A program made the translations under genes and the position numbers. This document shows positions 8,623-16,908 of a DNA stretch of 42,100 nucleotides, in pieces; position 1 is the first letter of the stretch, and every line of letters starts with the position of its first letter. This stretch comes from Anaerolineae bacterium (GTDB lineage: Bacteria; Chloroflexota; Anaerolineae; JAAYZQ01). The stretch spans positions 1-42,100 of the forward strand of contig JAFGIA010000297.1 in the NCBI GenBank assembly GCA_016929795.1, written 5' to 3'. The notes under the pieces were generated by a model, which was not told the origin of the DNA, made no database searches, and saw nothing but the letters and a program-made list of their open reading frames with translations.

Positions 8623-10494
8623 TCAGGGTACCTGCCCTCCGGGCACGGGTACCTTGTATTCCTTTTCGCTCCAGAACTCGCGGCCGTCGGGCAGCACCAG
8701 GCCGATCGTCAGCATATGCTTCTGCCCATCTGCATCGTGGAGCGACGTGAACTCGATGCGATATTGATTCTGCAGTTGCCCCCGGATCTTTTGATAGAGT
8801 GCGTCGAGGTCGTCGGGTGTCGGTGCATAGAGGTACGAGCTTCCCGTCCCATCTGCAATCTGCTGCATCACGTTCGGAGTGAACTGTGGGCTGTCAAGCC
8901 CCACCACAAAGACAGGAATGTTGACCTCGTTGGCGATGGCCATCGCACTCGCCAGCTCGTATTTCTGGCTTGCCGTGTCGCGCCCGTCAGTCAGTACCAC
9001 CACAGCCCGCCGCCCTGTCTGTGTCTTGAGCTGTTCGATAGAAAACGCGATCACGTCATAGAGCGCCGTATCACCACGCGTTTGCAGTCCGTTGATGGCC
9101 TCGATGACCGACGCCTTGTCGGTGGTAAAGCCGTGCACCAGCTCGATCCGATCGTCGAACTTGACGAGCGCCACCTGGTCCATCGCGTCGAACCGGCCAC
9201 AAAAGTTCGCGGCGGCAGCTCGCGCCTTTTGAATCGGCTCCCCTTTCATGCTGCCGCTGATGTCGATGGCGACGACCATTGCCAGGGGGTCTACCACAGC
9301 ATCCACAGCTCCCACGTCAAATTCCGCCACCTCTTGCCCATCCTGCTTGATCCGGAACACCTCGCGTGGCAAAGCAGGGATCGGCTCCGCCGCATCGTCG
9401 AGCGCGCTGGTATAGGCAATCATCTGCGGGTGCCTGTCAGTGCGCACCTGGTTGACCACCACCTTTTTGAGCGTGATCGCCACAGGTACAGGGGTATCCG
9501 TCGGAGCTGGGGTCGGCGACAGAGTGGGCGACGGCGTATGGGTGACAGAGGGGATGGGAGAAGGCGTATACGTCGGCGTGGGCCAGGCCGAGAACCGTGG
9601 CAGCTTGATTTTGGGTAGATTGATCACCCCTTCGAGCCCTACGACGAGGCAGACGAGAAGGGCGAGGCTCAGAAAGAAGGGCGCCACTCGCGCCAACAGC
9701 GACGGCTTGCGCCCCTTCTCTTTATGTTCCTCTGTGCGCGTCAGAAGAAAACTCTCCAGCTCATTGGCCATCTCCGCGGCAGTGGGGTAGCGCTTCTTCG
9801 GATCGATCTGCAGCGCCTTGTTGACCACTCCCTGCATATTGCGCGAGGTTTCTGGCGCCACACTGCTCAGCGGCTTCAAGCGCGCCTGGCGTGCCTGGAG
9901 CAGCTCCGCGTTGGGTGGCGGCGTGCCTGTCAGCAGCGTGTAGAGCATCGCCCCCAGGGCATAGACATCAGATCGAGGTGAGAGGGCCTCCAGATCTGTC
10001 TCGGGAGCCACAAACTCGTGAGGTCCCGGCGTCTCACCCGGTGCGATCGGCGAACAGAGAGACTCATACGCCGGCACCATCACCAGATCCGTCTCGATGA
10101 GTTGCAAGGATGCGAGCGACAGCGCGCCTTTGCGCAAGCAGACGAGTGGGTTATCTGTCTGGTTGTGCCAATAACCGGCGGCACGACAGAGCTGGAGCAC
10201 CCACAGCCCGGCCAGCACCTCTTCCACCTGGCCTGCCATCTCGAGTACAAAAGACAGATCCTGACCTGACAAACTCAGGACGAGGTAGTGCCTGCCCTCC
10301 ATCTCAAAGTAGGCCTGCACACCGCGGGGCTTGGTCTTGAGGTTGAACAGCACGGCCGACTCCCACAGCAGAAACCTCTCCTCTGTGTTGACATCGAGCA
10401 CCACGTAGGCTCCGCCCGTCTCTGTCCAGCCGACGAGCCTGATCACCTCGTATCGCTGTTCGACCACCATCCCCGTGCGTAAAGGCTTGGCCAT
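8623..10494 (-). CDS. protein kinase-like (pseudokinase) - TM - von Willebrand A fusion
   Basis: A 623-residue membrane protein. Residues about 8-255 resemble the C-lobe of Ser/Thr kinases: VAPETDLEALSPRSDVYALG matches subdomains VIII-IX and DPKKRYPTAAEM matches subdomain XI. The ATP-site lysine motif, the HRD catalytic loop and the DFG metal loop are not seen, so it is probably a pseudokinase. A transmembrane helix (about 268-290) and a Thr/Pro-rich linker (about 304-337) follow. An outer von Willebrand A domain (about 400-575) has the MIDAS motif DISGS (411-415) and VVLTDGRD. The layout implies an inner sensor-like domain coupled to an outer metal-dependent adhesion domain. The ATG has GAGGGGAGC just upstream. 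argF starts 21 nt downstream. Confidence 0.83.
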   Translation of the reverse strand: MAKPLRTGMVVEQRYEVIRLVGWTETGGAYVVLDVNTEERFLLWESAVLFNLKTKPRGVQAYFEMEGRHYLVLSLSGQDLSFVLEMAGQVEEVLAGLWVLQLCRAAGYWHNQTDNPLVCLRKGALSLASLQLIETDLVMVPAYESLCSPIAPGETPGPHEFVAPETDLEALSPRSDVYALGAMLYTLLTGTPPPNAELLQARQARLKPLSSVAPETSRNMQGVVNKALQIDPKKRYPTAAEMANELESFLLTRTEEHKEKGRKPSLLARVAPFFLSLALLVCLVVGLEGVINLPKIKLPRFSAWPTPTYTPSPIPSVTHTPSPTLSPTPAPTDTPVPVAITLKKVVVNQVRTDRHPQMIAYTSALDDAAEPIPALPREVFRIKQDGQEVAEFDVGAVDAVVDPLAMVVAIDISGSMKGEPIQKARAAAANFCGRFDAMDQVALVKFDDRIELVHGFTTDKASVIEAINGLQTRGDTALYDVIAFSIEQLKTQTGRRAVVVLTDGRDTASQKYELASAMAIANEVNIPVFVVGLDSPQFTPNVMQQIADGTGSSYLYAPTPDDLDALYQKIRGQLQNQYRIEFTSLHDADGQKHMLTIGLVLPDGREFWSEKEYKVPVPGGQVP

Positions 10495-10630
10495 GCTCCC
10501 CTCTTCAGCCAGCGTGGCGCCGGCCGCTCACGTGCCCCCACCTCGAAGCGTTGCAGCCCGGTTGGCACATCTTGATCCGGCCGACAGGGTGTCGATCACA
10601 GCCCGCGCGCCGGTCGTTCTCCAGTGCGGC

Positions 10631-11467
10631 CTATCCCTTGGCTCCCGGCGCGATCAGCCGGCTCGTTTCCGACCCCATCGACAGCAGAGCACAATGGGTT
10701 ACGCGCTCTAGCCCGCGCTCCACAAGCGATAGAAAAGCACGGCTCGGGCTCAACGCCGTCAACCCCAGCTCGATTCGCTCCGCACCCATAAACTCGATCG
10801 CCCGCATCAAAAGGCGAGGATCAAAATGGTACCGTCCCTCAACCCCAGCCTGGATCTCACACGCACTCACGCGCACGTCAGTCCCAACCAGCTCAAAAGT
10901 GATGGCCAATTGCGTCCGGTGCATGCGCCCGATGCTCTCCATCATCGTCAGATCCGCGACCGCGCCGTGGATCGCATCTGCAATCTGCAAGTAACTGGCC
11001 GGAACCGTATTCCGGGGCGGCGTGAGCAGGCGCCCCAGCTCTGGCGGGGCGGGGAACTGGTTCAAATCGAAGCGCCAGCGCAGCGCATACTCCCCTGACA
11101 CATCCTGGCTGACCAGGCTCACTTCTACCCCTTGCACCCCGATCCGTACATCACCCATCCTGCTCACAGGGTGCTTGGCCAGGTGGCCCGCCATCAGCGG
11201 TGGGATGCCAAAGAAAAAAGGCTCAGAAACGCCCGCTGGAAGTGGATAGGACCACGAGACAACCAGGCTCGCAGCCCGCAGCGCGACAAACGTGAGGGTA
11301 TACCCATGTACAACCCCCAGGATGGGCTCCTGAAAACGATTCACGACGTCCTTCACCCCATCCCAGAAGGGTTTTCCACTCAGGGAGATATGCCGCGCCG
11401 TCGGTGCAATCCCCACCGATCCGCCCTCCATATGTAATAGGAAGGCACGCCGCCTGCTGCTGGCCAT
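10631..11467 (-). CDS. conserved protein of unknown function, faint sliding-clamp-like C-terminus
   Basis: A 278-residue protein that I do not recognise. The C-terminal third (LVGTDVRVSACEIQ, then YHFDPRLLMRAIEFMGAERI, ending in ALLSM) has the spacing of the last domain of DNA polymerase III beta clamps (fN-x-x-YLLDaL...i-l...PM), but there is no strong signature; this is only a fold suggestion. There is no signal peptide or membrane helix. A TTG at 11485 is in frame; the ATG at 11467 is preferred because it leaves a ~30-nt leader after the TATAAT promoter box. It stands alone between thyX and the pseudokinase/vWA gene, with 136 nt of featureless DNA before the latter. Confidence 0.6.
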   Translation of the reverse strand: MASSRRRAFLLHMEGGSVGIAPTARHISLSGKPFWDGVKDVVNRFQEPILGVVHGYTLTFVALRAASLVVSWSYPLPAGVSEPFFFGIPPLMAGHLAKHPVSRMGDVRIGVQGVEVSLVSQDVSGEYALRWRFDLNQFPAPPELGRLLTPPRNTVPASYLQIADAIHGAVADLTMMESIGRMHRTQLAITFELVGTDVRVSACEIQAGVEGRYHFDPRLLMRAIEFMGAERIELGLTALSPSRAFLSLVERGLERVTHCALLSMGSETSRLIAPGAKG

Positions 11468-11503
11468 ACGCCGTGCCCCGATCAACCCCGCTAACAGCCC
11501 ACA

Positions 11504-11531
11504 TTATACCATGAATGCGCAAGAGCGCAAA
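11504..11531 (-). promoter_or_regulatory. promoter of the unknown gene at 10631-11467
   Basis: Reading the minus strand: TTTGCG (11531-11526), 16 nt, TATAAT (11509-11504). The -10 is perfect, the -35 weak. Confidence 0.5.
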
Positions 11532-11581
11532 TCGGATTCTCCCTTTCCGCCACGAACCGCTAAAACTCCAGCCCGACACTC

Positions 11582-12202
11582 TCACTCGCCGGCGGCCAAA
11601 GCAAACTCCTCGTACAAGTCCTCAAACACCGCCGGTGCCAGCGCGTGTGCCTGGCGCAGCATCTCGATCGCCAGTGCCCGGATCTCCCACTGCGCTGCCC
11701 TGTCGCACCGCACCGAGAAAAAGTGGCGCAGGGCACGCAAGTTCATCGTGACCACGATGCGCGTGGCCGTCGCGTTGGGCAGGAGAAATCGTGCATCCTC
11801 CTTGCGCACGCCCAACGCCCTCAGCCGCTCGTAGGCAGGCCCCACCTGCGCCATCCACTCATCCCATATCGCCTGTGCTTCAGGGTTGGCCGCGACAGAC
11901 GGCGGCACAATGAACTCGGGATGATCCATCTGGACATAGCGCTGCGACTCCTGGCTAAAGCTGGCGAGCCGGTGGCGTACCAACTGGTGTGAACAGGCGC
12001 GGCTGATACCCGAGATATCAAAGGTGATCGATGCGTGCTCGATGATCGACTCGTGCCCTTCGCGAATCCGCGCCTGGAGGAACCGGCCCGGCTGCCCCTC
12101 CCTCTCGCTCCGATAGCACGCACGCCCTGCCCGCTCCAACAACGCTTCAGGAGAACCATCTCCTGCCAGATAGTGCGTCACCCCCACAATCTCGACCCGC
12201 AT
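11582..12202 (-). CDS. thyX: FAD-dependent thymidylate synthase ThyX
   Basis: A 206-residue flavin-dependent enzyme converting dUMP to dTMP with methylene-tetrahydrofolate and NADPH. The ThyX signature RHR-x7-S is present as RHRLASFSQES (R76-S86), followed by QRYV. The upstream IIEHASITFDISGISRA segment also fits the family. A GTG at 12217 is in frame, but the ATG at 12202 follows AGGAGGGGAG directly, so 12202 is chosen. It begins 15 nt after the herA stop and is probably the last gene of the nurA - HAS - herA - thyX operon, linking nucleotide supply with DNA-end processing. Confidence 0.95.
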   Translation of the reverse strand: MRVEIVGVTHYLAGDGSPEALLERAGRACYRSEREGQPGRFLQARIREGHESIIEHASITFDISGISRACSHQLVRHRLASFSQESQRYVQMDHPEFIVPPSVAANPEAQAIWDEWMAQVGPAYERLRALGVRKEDARFLLPNATATRIVVTMNLRALRHFFSVRCDRAAQWEIRALAIEMLRQAHALAPAVFEDLYEEFALAAGE

Positions 12203-12217
12203 CTCCCCTCCTGTCAC

Positions 12218-13978
12218 TCAGTCAAATCCCTCAAACTCTTCGTCCCCTTGCATCAAGCTCCGATTCTGCGCCAGGCGCTCCTGCAATTCCTCGCCTTCCA
12301 CATGCCCCACCTCGGCGTACAGATCCGGGCCATAGGTGCGCGTCTGCACCACCACCGGCATCGGCACGGCGTGCCCCAGGATCAGCGCCTGCTGGCGCGT
12401 GTCGAGGCGCGCCAGCACCTGTCGCAGCTCGCCCGCCCCCGATACCCCATTGAACACAGCCCGGATGTCGGCCTCGTTGTCGAGCAATGCCGTCACCCGC
12501 GTGCCGATCTGACTCATCACCTCTTCGTCGATGCCACTCGGGCGCTGATCGACGACGAGCAGGGTGACGTTGTACTTGCGCAGCTCGCGGGCAATCGTCC
12601 CAAAGATCGTCTGCCGCGCGATGAGCGGATCGAGGAACTTGTGCGCCTCCTCGATCGTGATCACCAACGGCCTCGGCTCCTCACTCTTTTTGCCCAGCGC
12701 GCTCTCCTTGCGCTGCACATAGCGGCCGTGAATGCGGCGCGTGAGATAGTTCGCCACCAGGATATACGCTTCCAGCGTGCTCCCATAGCGCCCAAACTCC
12801 AGGATCACGTGCCTGCCACGGTCCAGGTACTCCATGATGCGCCCCACCACGTCGTCGGGCACCCGTGGCTGCAAAAAATCAAAACGACGCAGCAACCCCA
12901 GCTTGCGCTGGATCGCTCCCAGCGTGCCGCCATGCAGCTTGCCCTCTTCGAGCAGCAAGTCAATCTCTGTCGGCCCTGCCTCGGCGCCCGGCTCGACTTC
13001 ACTCTCCGCCAGCAGCTTTTCGATCCAGCTCTTCCCCAGGCGGCGGCGCAGGTAATAGAGCGCGCCAATCTGCACGTCGGTCAAGCCCATGAGTGTGCTG
13101 AGCATGTCCACGTCCTCGGGCTCGATCTGGTCGTAGCCGATGCGCACCGTAAAGTCGACCTTGCTGCCGCGTCGCTGCGATGATTCCGGATCGAGGGTCA
13201 TCACGCTCACCTTGCCCGGAAAAAGCTGCCGCAGCCCCTTCACCCGGGCCCTGCCCTCCGCCTGGCTCTCCCACCCATACTCGTTGTGCATGTCAAAGAT
13301 CAGGTTCACGGCCACATTGTGCCTCACAATACCGGCCAACAGGGTGCGTGTCAGGAACGTCTTCCCTGTGCCGCTCTTGCCAAACACGCCGCTCGACCGC
13401 TCCACCAATCGTTCCAGGTTCAGGTGCACGCGCACATCTTCCATGTCGAGGGGATTACCCACGAAAAAGTGGCGCTCGTCCGCGCCGCCAAACACGCGGT
13501 TGACATCCTCCTCCGTGGCCTCGTACACCGGGCTAAAGTGGGCGGGGATCGTTTTTACAGGCTTGGGCTCCAGCTCGCCCGCCCCCTTCCCGGCTGCCGA
13601 ATCGGGATCGAGGACAAGCATCGGCGCCACCTCCAGGCGCCCAAACGTCGTGGTGCCCTGCAGCACCCTGGCAATGAACTCGCTCGACACATCGGGAGGC
13701 GTCTTTTCAATCGCCGGGTTGGTCGCGTCGAGGGCCACGTCCGTGATGATGCTGAAAAAGCGGCGCCCTGTCTGCCCACGCACCACCACATAGCGCCCCA
13801 CCGCCATCCCCTCCACCACGGTGCCCCTATCCAGCTTGACATTGAGCCCCTGGCTCAGGCTGCCGCCTACCACCATCCCCAGCCGCCGCGCCTCTTCCAC
13901 CGCCTCCCGCGTCGGGGGTGGCGGCGCCGGCCGCGAGAGAAACTCGTCCAGCTCGTCGCGATACCCGTCAGAATCCAT
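12218..13978 (-). CDS. herA: HerA-type DNA translocase ATPase
   Basis: A 586-residue hexameric FtsK/HerA-family ATPase. An N-terminal HAS-barrel (about residues 30-85, with GMVVGGSLSQGLNVKL) precedes the RecA-like core: Walker A FGKSGTGKTFL (about 199-209), LIFDMHNEYGW, Walker B VITIEEAHKF, and a sensor segment LLVVDQRPSGIDEEVMSQIG. HerA works with the nuclease NurA in DNA-end resection in archaea and in some bacteria. A GTG at 13999 overlaps the previous stop; the ATG at 13978 with AAGGGGG about 10 nt upstream is preferred. It sits in an operon with nurA and a separate HAS-barrel protein, supporting a resection machine rather than a defence-type HerA. Confidence 0.93.
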   Translation of the reverse strand: MDSDGYRDELDEFLSRPAPPPPTREAVEEARRLGMVVGGSLSQGLNVKLDRGTVVEGMAVGRYVVVRGQTGRRFFSIITDVALDATNPAIEKTPPDVSSEFIARVLQGTTTFGRLEVAPMLVLDPDSAAGKGAGELEPKPVKTIPAHFSPVYEATEEDVNRVFGGADERHFFVGNPLDMEDVRVHLNLERLVERSSGVFGKSGTGKTFLTRTLLAGIVRHNVAVNLIFDMHNEYGWESQAEGRARVKGLRQLFPGKVSVMTLDPESSQRRGSKVDFTVRIGYDQIEPEDVDMLSTLMGLTDVQIGALYYLRRRLGKSWIEKLLAESEVEPGAEAGPTEIDLLLEEGKLHGGTLGAIQRKLGLLRRFDFLQPRVPDDVVGRIMEYLDRGRHVILEFGRYGSTLEAYILVANYLTRRIHGRYVQRKESALGKKSEEPRPLVITIEEAHKFLDPLIARQTIFGTIARELRKYNVTLLVVDQRPSGIDEEVMSQIGTRVTALLDNEADIRAVFNGVSGAGELRQVLARLDTRQQALILGHAVPMPVVVQTRTYGPDLYAEVGHVEGEELQERLAQNRSLMQGDEEFEGFD

Positions 13979-13998
13979 ATTGCCTTGGCCCCCTTCCA

Positions 13999-14616
13999 CT
14001 ACGGCTGCAGCCTGCGCAGCATCGCATCCAGCCGCGGCAGATCCTGCGCCAGCAGCCGCGCCAGCTCGCGCCCTGCCTCCACCAGATAGTCTCCGCCCCG
14101 CCTAGAGTCGGCCGCCGCCGCCTGGCGCAAATTCGCCGCCAGCAGTTCGTCGGCAGGCAGGTCACGATTGTCGAGCACCAGCCGGAAATAATCAAAGCGA
14201 GACGTAAACTCTACAAACTCTGGCCCGTCGCAGGCATAGATCACATCCAGGCTCAGCGGCGGCTGTGGGGGCAGCCGGTACTCGATCCCCCCGTCACGCC
14301 CAAAACCCACCACCAACACCTGCACCTCGATCGGCACCTTTCGCAGGCGCTGATCCTCGATCACCTCGGCGGGCACACTCCTATCCACATCCGATTCCGC
14401 CTGGCGCGCGTACGGGTCGTCCGTCGCCGCCACCTGGCGCACGAACGGGTCATCCTCCATGCGCACGTCATAGATCAGGCCATACACCTCGGCATTCAGC
14501 GCCTTCACCTTCACCAGCGCGCCAAACGACGGCACCTCCGGCCGCAGCACCTGGCACCCCACTGCATACCGCTGCGTGCTCGACCGAATAATCCTCCCCA
14601 CCGGCAGATCTGCCAT
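13999..14616 (-). CDS. stand-alone HAS-barrel domain protein between nurA and herA
   Basis: A 205-residue protein. The N-terminal half (VGRIIRSSTQRYAVGCQVL, then VKALNAEVYGLIYDVRMEDD) resembles the HAS-barrel, the small beta-barrel at the N-terminus of HerA and F1-ATPase subunits. The C-terminal part (about 120-205) is helical and acidic, without a known motif. The frame stays open up to 15309, but that overlaps nurA; the ATG at 14616 has GGAGGGGGAGG immediately upstream. It lies 32 nt after nurA and directly before herA. Infer an accessory subunit that caps or adapts the HerA ring or couples it to NurA. Confidence 0.75.
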   Translation of the reverse strand: MADLPVGRIIRSSTQRYAVGCQVLRPEVPSFGALVKVKALNAEVYGLIYDVRMEDDPFVRQVAATDDPYARQAESDVDRSVPAEVIEDQRLRKVPIEVQVLVVGFGRDGGIEYRLPPQPPLSLDVIYACDGPEFVEFTSRFDYFRLVLDNRDLPADELLAANLRQAAAADSRRGGDYLVEAGRELARLLAQDLPRLDAMLRRLQP

Positions 14617-14648
14617 CCTCCCCCTCCAATCCCCAATACCGGGTCCCC

Positions 14649-15812
14649 CTACCGCCGCCTCGCCACGCCCTTCAGCCGCGCCTTCGCCGACAGCTCCGGC
14701 ACCCTCATCCCATGCCGCGCCATCGCCTGCACCATCATCTCCTCCAGCACCTCGCGCTCCGGGCCGAGGATCACGGCCAGCTCGTCGGCGCGCGCCAGCA
14801 CGTAGGGATAACCCAGGTTGAAACGGCACTGCTCGTACACGGCGCCATGCACCAGCGCCAGCTTGCTTGGCTGGCGCGCGATCCACTCGGGCACCTCCAC
14901 GCGCGCGATCTCGGAGCCGGTATTCAGGTAAAAGTAATAGATAGCATGTCCACGCGCAGCCAGGTCGCGGTTGAAACCCGTACCACGTTGAAAGACGGCC
15001 GATCGCTCCCCCTCGCACAGAAACCCAAACAGCGCGCGGTCCGTCAGTCCACGAAAGGGCGTCACGTGCAGGCTGTCCACCCCATCCCGTTCCTCGGCTT
15101 CGAGCTGGGCCAGGTAGAGGAGCGAGACCACTTCGGCGCCCTGGGGCCGGCTCACGAACCCTGCCACAGGCACGCCGCCGGCGCGCAGATTGTCGAGGCA
15201 GGCCACATAATCGGCCAGAAGCTGTTCCGCCCGGCCCTGGGGCAGCTCTGCCCGCTCGAACCAGACGAGGAGCGGCCCATCGCGCAGCGCCGTGCATGGC
15301 GGTTCGCACACCGCCTCCTCCAATGCCAGGCGCGCCAGCGTGCGCATCTCGGCCACGTTCCGCTGCGCCCCCACGAGCGATCCCGTCACCACCCTGCCAT
15401 CAGGATAGATCTCGCCGTCCTCGTAACCGAGCCGCGGCTCGGTGTCCACCTCTGGCGCCTGGCCTGTCCCTGCCCGGAACACGATCGTCCCGATATTGAT
15501 CACATAATAGAGGGTCATGCCGTGAGAATCGGGATAGATCTGCGAGCCGTCGGCGGCAATGATCGTCGTCTTGGCCGGGAGCGGCTCCGGCGCGATCGCG
15601 GCGTCGAGCACCTCGTCGCCCGGGCTGGCACAGCGCAGCCGCTGCCCCGCCTCCGACGCCGCCACCTGGCGCAGCATCTCCTGCTTGTTCGCAAACTCGT
15701 GGAGCAGCGCGCGCGCCGCCGGCAGCGCGCGCCGCTGCCGCTGCGCCCGCTCTGCCAGCGTCTTGCCCATCTCTTCGATCTGATTCGCCACCTTGCTCAG
15801 CTCAAGCGTCAT
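14649..15812 (-). CDS. nurA: NurA-domain 5'-3' nuclease
   Basis: A 387-residue protein with the NurA fold. The first metal-binding motif is AADGSQIYPDSH (about residues 83-94), with further acidic and basic patches such as LVWFERAELPQG and the C-terminal HGAVYEQCRFNLGYPYVLARA, typical of NurA. A coiled N-terminal segment (LSKVANQIEEMGKTLAERAQ) precedes it. NurA is the nuclease partner of HerA in end resection. The open frame extends to 16049, but that extension is an integrase relic; the ATG at 15812 follows GAGGGGACG and a near-consensus promoter. It is the first gene of the nurA - HAS - herA - thyX operon. Confidence 0.87.
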   Translation of the reverse strand: MTLELSKVANQIEEMGKTLAERAQRQRRALPAARALLHEFANKQEMLRQVAASEAGQRLRCASPGDEVLDAAIAPEPLPAKTTIIAADGSQIYPDSHGMTLYYVINIGTIVFRAGTGQAPEVDTEPRLGYEDGEIYPDGRVVTGSLVGAQRNVAEMRTLARLALEEAVCEPPCTALRDGPLLVWFERAELPQGRAEQLLADYVACLDNLRAGGVPVAGFVSRPQGAEVVSLLYLAQLEAEERDGVDSLHVTPFRGLTDRALFGFLCEGERSAVFQRGTGFNRDLAARGHAIYYFYLNTGSEIARVEVPEWIARQPSKLALVHGAVYEQCRFNLGYPYVLARADELAVILGPEREVLEEMMVQAMARHGMRVPELSAKARLKGVARRR

Positions 15813-15831
15813 CGTCCCCTCACTCCGCCCT

Positions 15832-15860
15832 ATTATACCGCACCCCGCCCGGAATAGCAA
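15832..15860 (-). promoter_or_regulatory. promoter of the nurA-HAS-herA-thyX operon
   Basis: Minus strand: TTGCTA (15860-15855), exactly 17 nt, TATAAT (15837-15832). The predicted start lies about 13 nt before the nurA ATG. Confidence 0.65.
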
Positions 15861-15908
15861 AAGCGTGACGTCAAACATAGAACATCCGTACAAATCCGCA
15901 CTGACGCA

Positions 15909-16019
15909 TAATTGGACAGCATACCGCAGCGTTGTATCCACGTGCTTGTGCCCCAGCAGCGCCGGCACCGTCAACACGGATGCGCCGGCATTAAGCAGGA
16001 GCGTTTCCGCAGTGTCAAC
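15909..16019 (-). pseudogene. relic of a tyrosine recombinase (phage integrase/XerC-type) C-terminus
   Basis: Reading the minus strand in the frame that runs into nurA gives LLLNAGASVLTVPALLGHKH, then VDTTLRYA. This is the end of the tyrosine recombinase catalytic domain: the LLGH histidine and the terminal RYA tyrosine are present. Just before it, the usual LRHTFAT segment is degraded to KVDTAET, so the second catalytic arginine is lost. Only about 37 codons survive, and no N-terminal part is visible upstream. It is a dead fragment marking a past integration beside the toxin-antitoxin pair. Confidence 0.65.
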
Positions 16020-16056
16020 CTTGCCGGCCCGCACCCACAACAAAGGCAAGAGTAAC

Positions 16057-16085
16057 TTGACGTCCAGGGCAGCACGTGCTACACT
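16057..16085 (+). promoter_or_regulatory. promoter of the toxin-antitoxin operon
   Basis: TTGACG (16057-16062), 17 nt, TACACT (16080-16085). The predicted start is about 36 nt before the antitoxin ATG. Confidence 0.6.
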
Positions 16086-16127
16086 CAGAACGTGAGGTTA
16101 GGCCGTCGATGGAGTTAAGGAGGGACG

Positions 16128-16382
16128 ATGTATAAGGTTAAAGGAATATACGATGGGAAAAAGGTTGTGTTACTGGAACCGCTGCCGATCCCGCCCGACA
16201 CCTCTGTCGAAGTGTTGGTGACCGAGGAGGCACTGGATCTTGAACAGATTTATTGGCAGCAGCTTGTCGATCGCGGACTGATCACAAAGATGCGCCCCTT
16301 ACCGATGGGCGAAGAACCCGTAGACCCTGTGCATGCAAGCGGCAGGCCTGTATCTGAGATCATCATTGAGGAACGTCGGTGA
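16128..16382 (+). CDS. DUF104 / AF2212-like antitoxin
   Basis: An 84-residue protein. Its N-terminal half (YKVKGIYDGKKVVLLEPLP, then DTSVEVLVTE) is the small beta-strand domain of the AF2212/PG0164 (DUF104) family, which is usually encoded before PIN-domain toxins. The acidic and variable C-terminal tail is a likely toxin-binding segment. The ATG follows a perfect AAGGAGG, and a promoter sits upstream. Its stop overlaps the toxin start by 4 nt (GTGA), the standard coupling of such pairs. It probably binds and blocks the PIN toxin and may repress its own promoter, although no palindromic operator is evident. Confidence 0.82.
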   Translation: MYKVKGIYDGKKVVLLEPLPIPPDTSVEVLVTEEALDLEQIYWQQLVDRGLITKMRPLPMGEEPVDPVHASGRPVSEIIIEERR

Positions 16383-16846
16383 CCGAGCAATACTATCTGG
16401 ACAGTAGCGCCCTCGTGAAGCGATATGTAGCTGAAACCGGCACAGAATGGATCGCCTGCTTGTGCGCAGTCGAGGCAGCGAACACCTTGTACACCGTGCG
16501 GATGACCGGCGCGGAGATCGCTGCGGCTTTGTTTCGCAAGGCACGCGAAGGTACGTTGGCTGCGTTGGATGCTCAAGCCGCTGTGACCAGGTTCAAGGCT
16601 GATTTTCGACGTCGCTATCAGATTGTAGAAATCACAGATGGGCTCGTTGAGACGGCGATGGATCTTGTCGAAAGACATGCTTTGCGTGGCTATGATGCGG
16701 TTCAGCTGGCCGCAGCGCTTGAGCTGCAGGGTGCGCGCCTATCTCTGTCTCTTTCGCCGATCCACTTTGTGTGCGCGGATGATAGGCTGAATGAGGCTGC
16801 TGAAGAGGAGGGATTGGTCACGGAGAATCCGAACCGTTACCGCTAG
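16379..16846 (+). CDS. VapC-like PIN-domain toxin ribonuclease
   Basis: A 155-residue PIN-domain protein. The conserved acidic residues are D8 in YYLDSSALVKRY, E46 in TGAEIAAALF, D106 in GYDAVQLAAAL and D134-D135 in FVCADDRL, so the metal site looks complete and the nuclease active. VapC toxins cleave specific RNAs such as tRNA to stop translation. It starts with GTG overlapping the antitoxin stop. GC content and codon choice are less extreme than in the neighbouring core genes, and the pair is flanked by integrase and RHS relics, consistent with horizontal arrival. Confidence 0.87.
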   Translation: MTEQYYLDSSALVKRYVAETGTEWIACLCAVEAANTLYTVRMTGAEIAAALFRKAREGTLAALDAQAAVTRFKADFRRRYQIVEITDGLVETAMDLVERHALRGYDAVQLAAALELQGARLSLSLSPIHFVCADDRLNEAAEEEGLVTENPNRYR

Positions 16847-16908
16847 AAGGAATCGGTCAAGCGCTGATTCAAGGTCTCAGCACTTTAACAAGGGAGCGGT
16901 GGGCGGCT

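Noticed and set aside
14617..15309. N-terminal extension of the HAS-barrel gene into nurA
   Set aside because: This part overlaps nurA in another frame and reads as Arg/Gly-rich low-complexity sequence; a strong ribosome site precedes the ATG at 14616.
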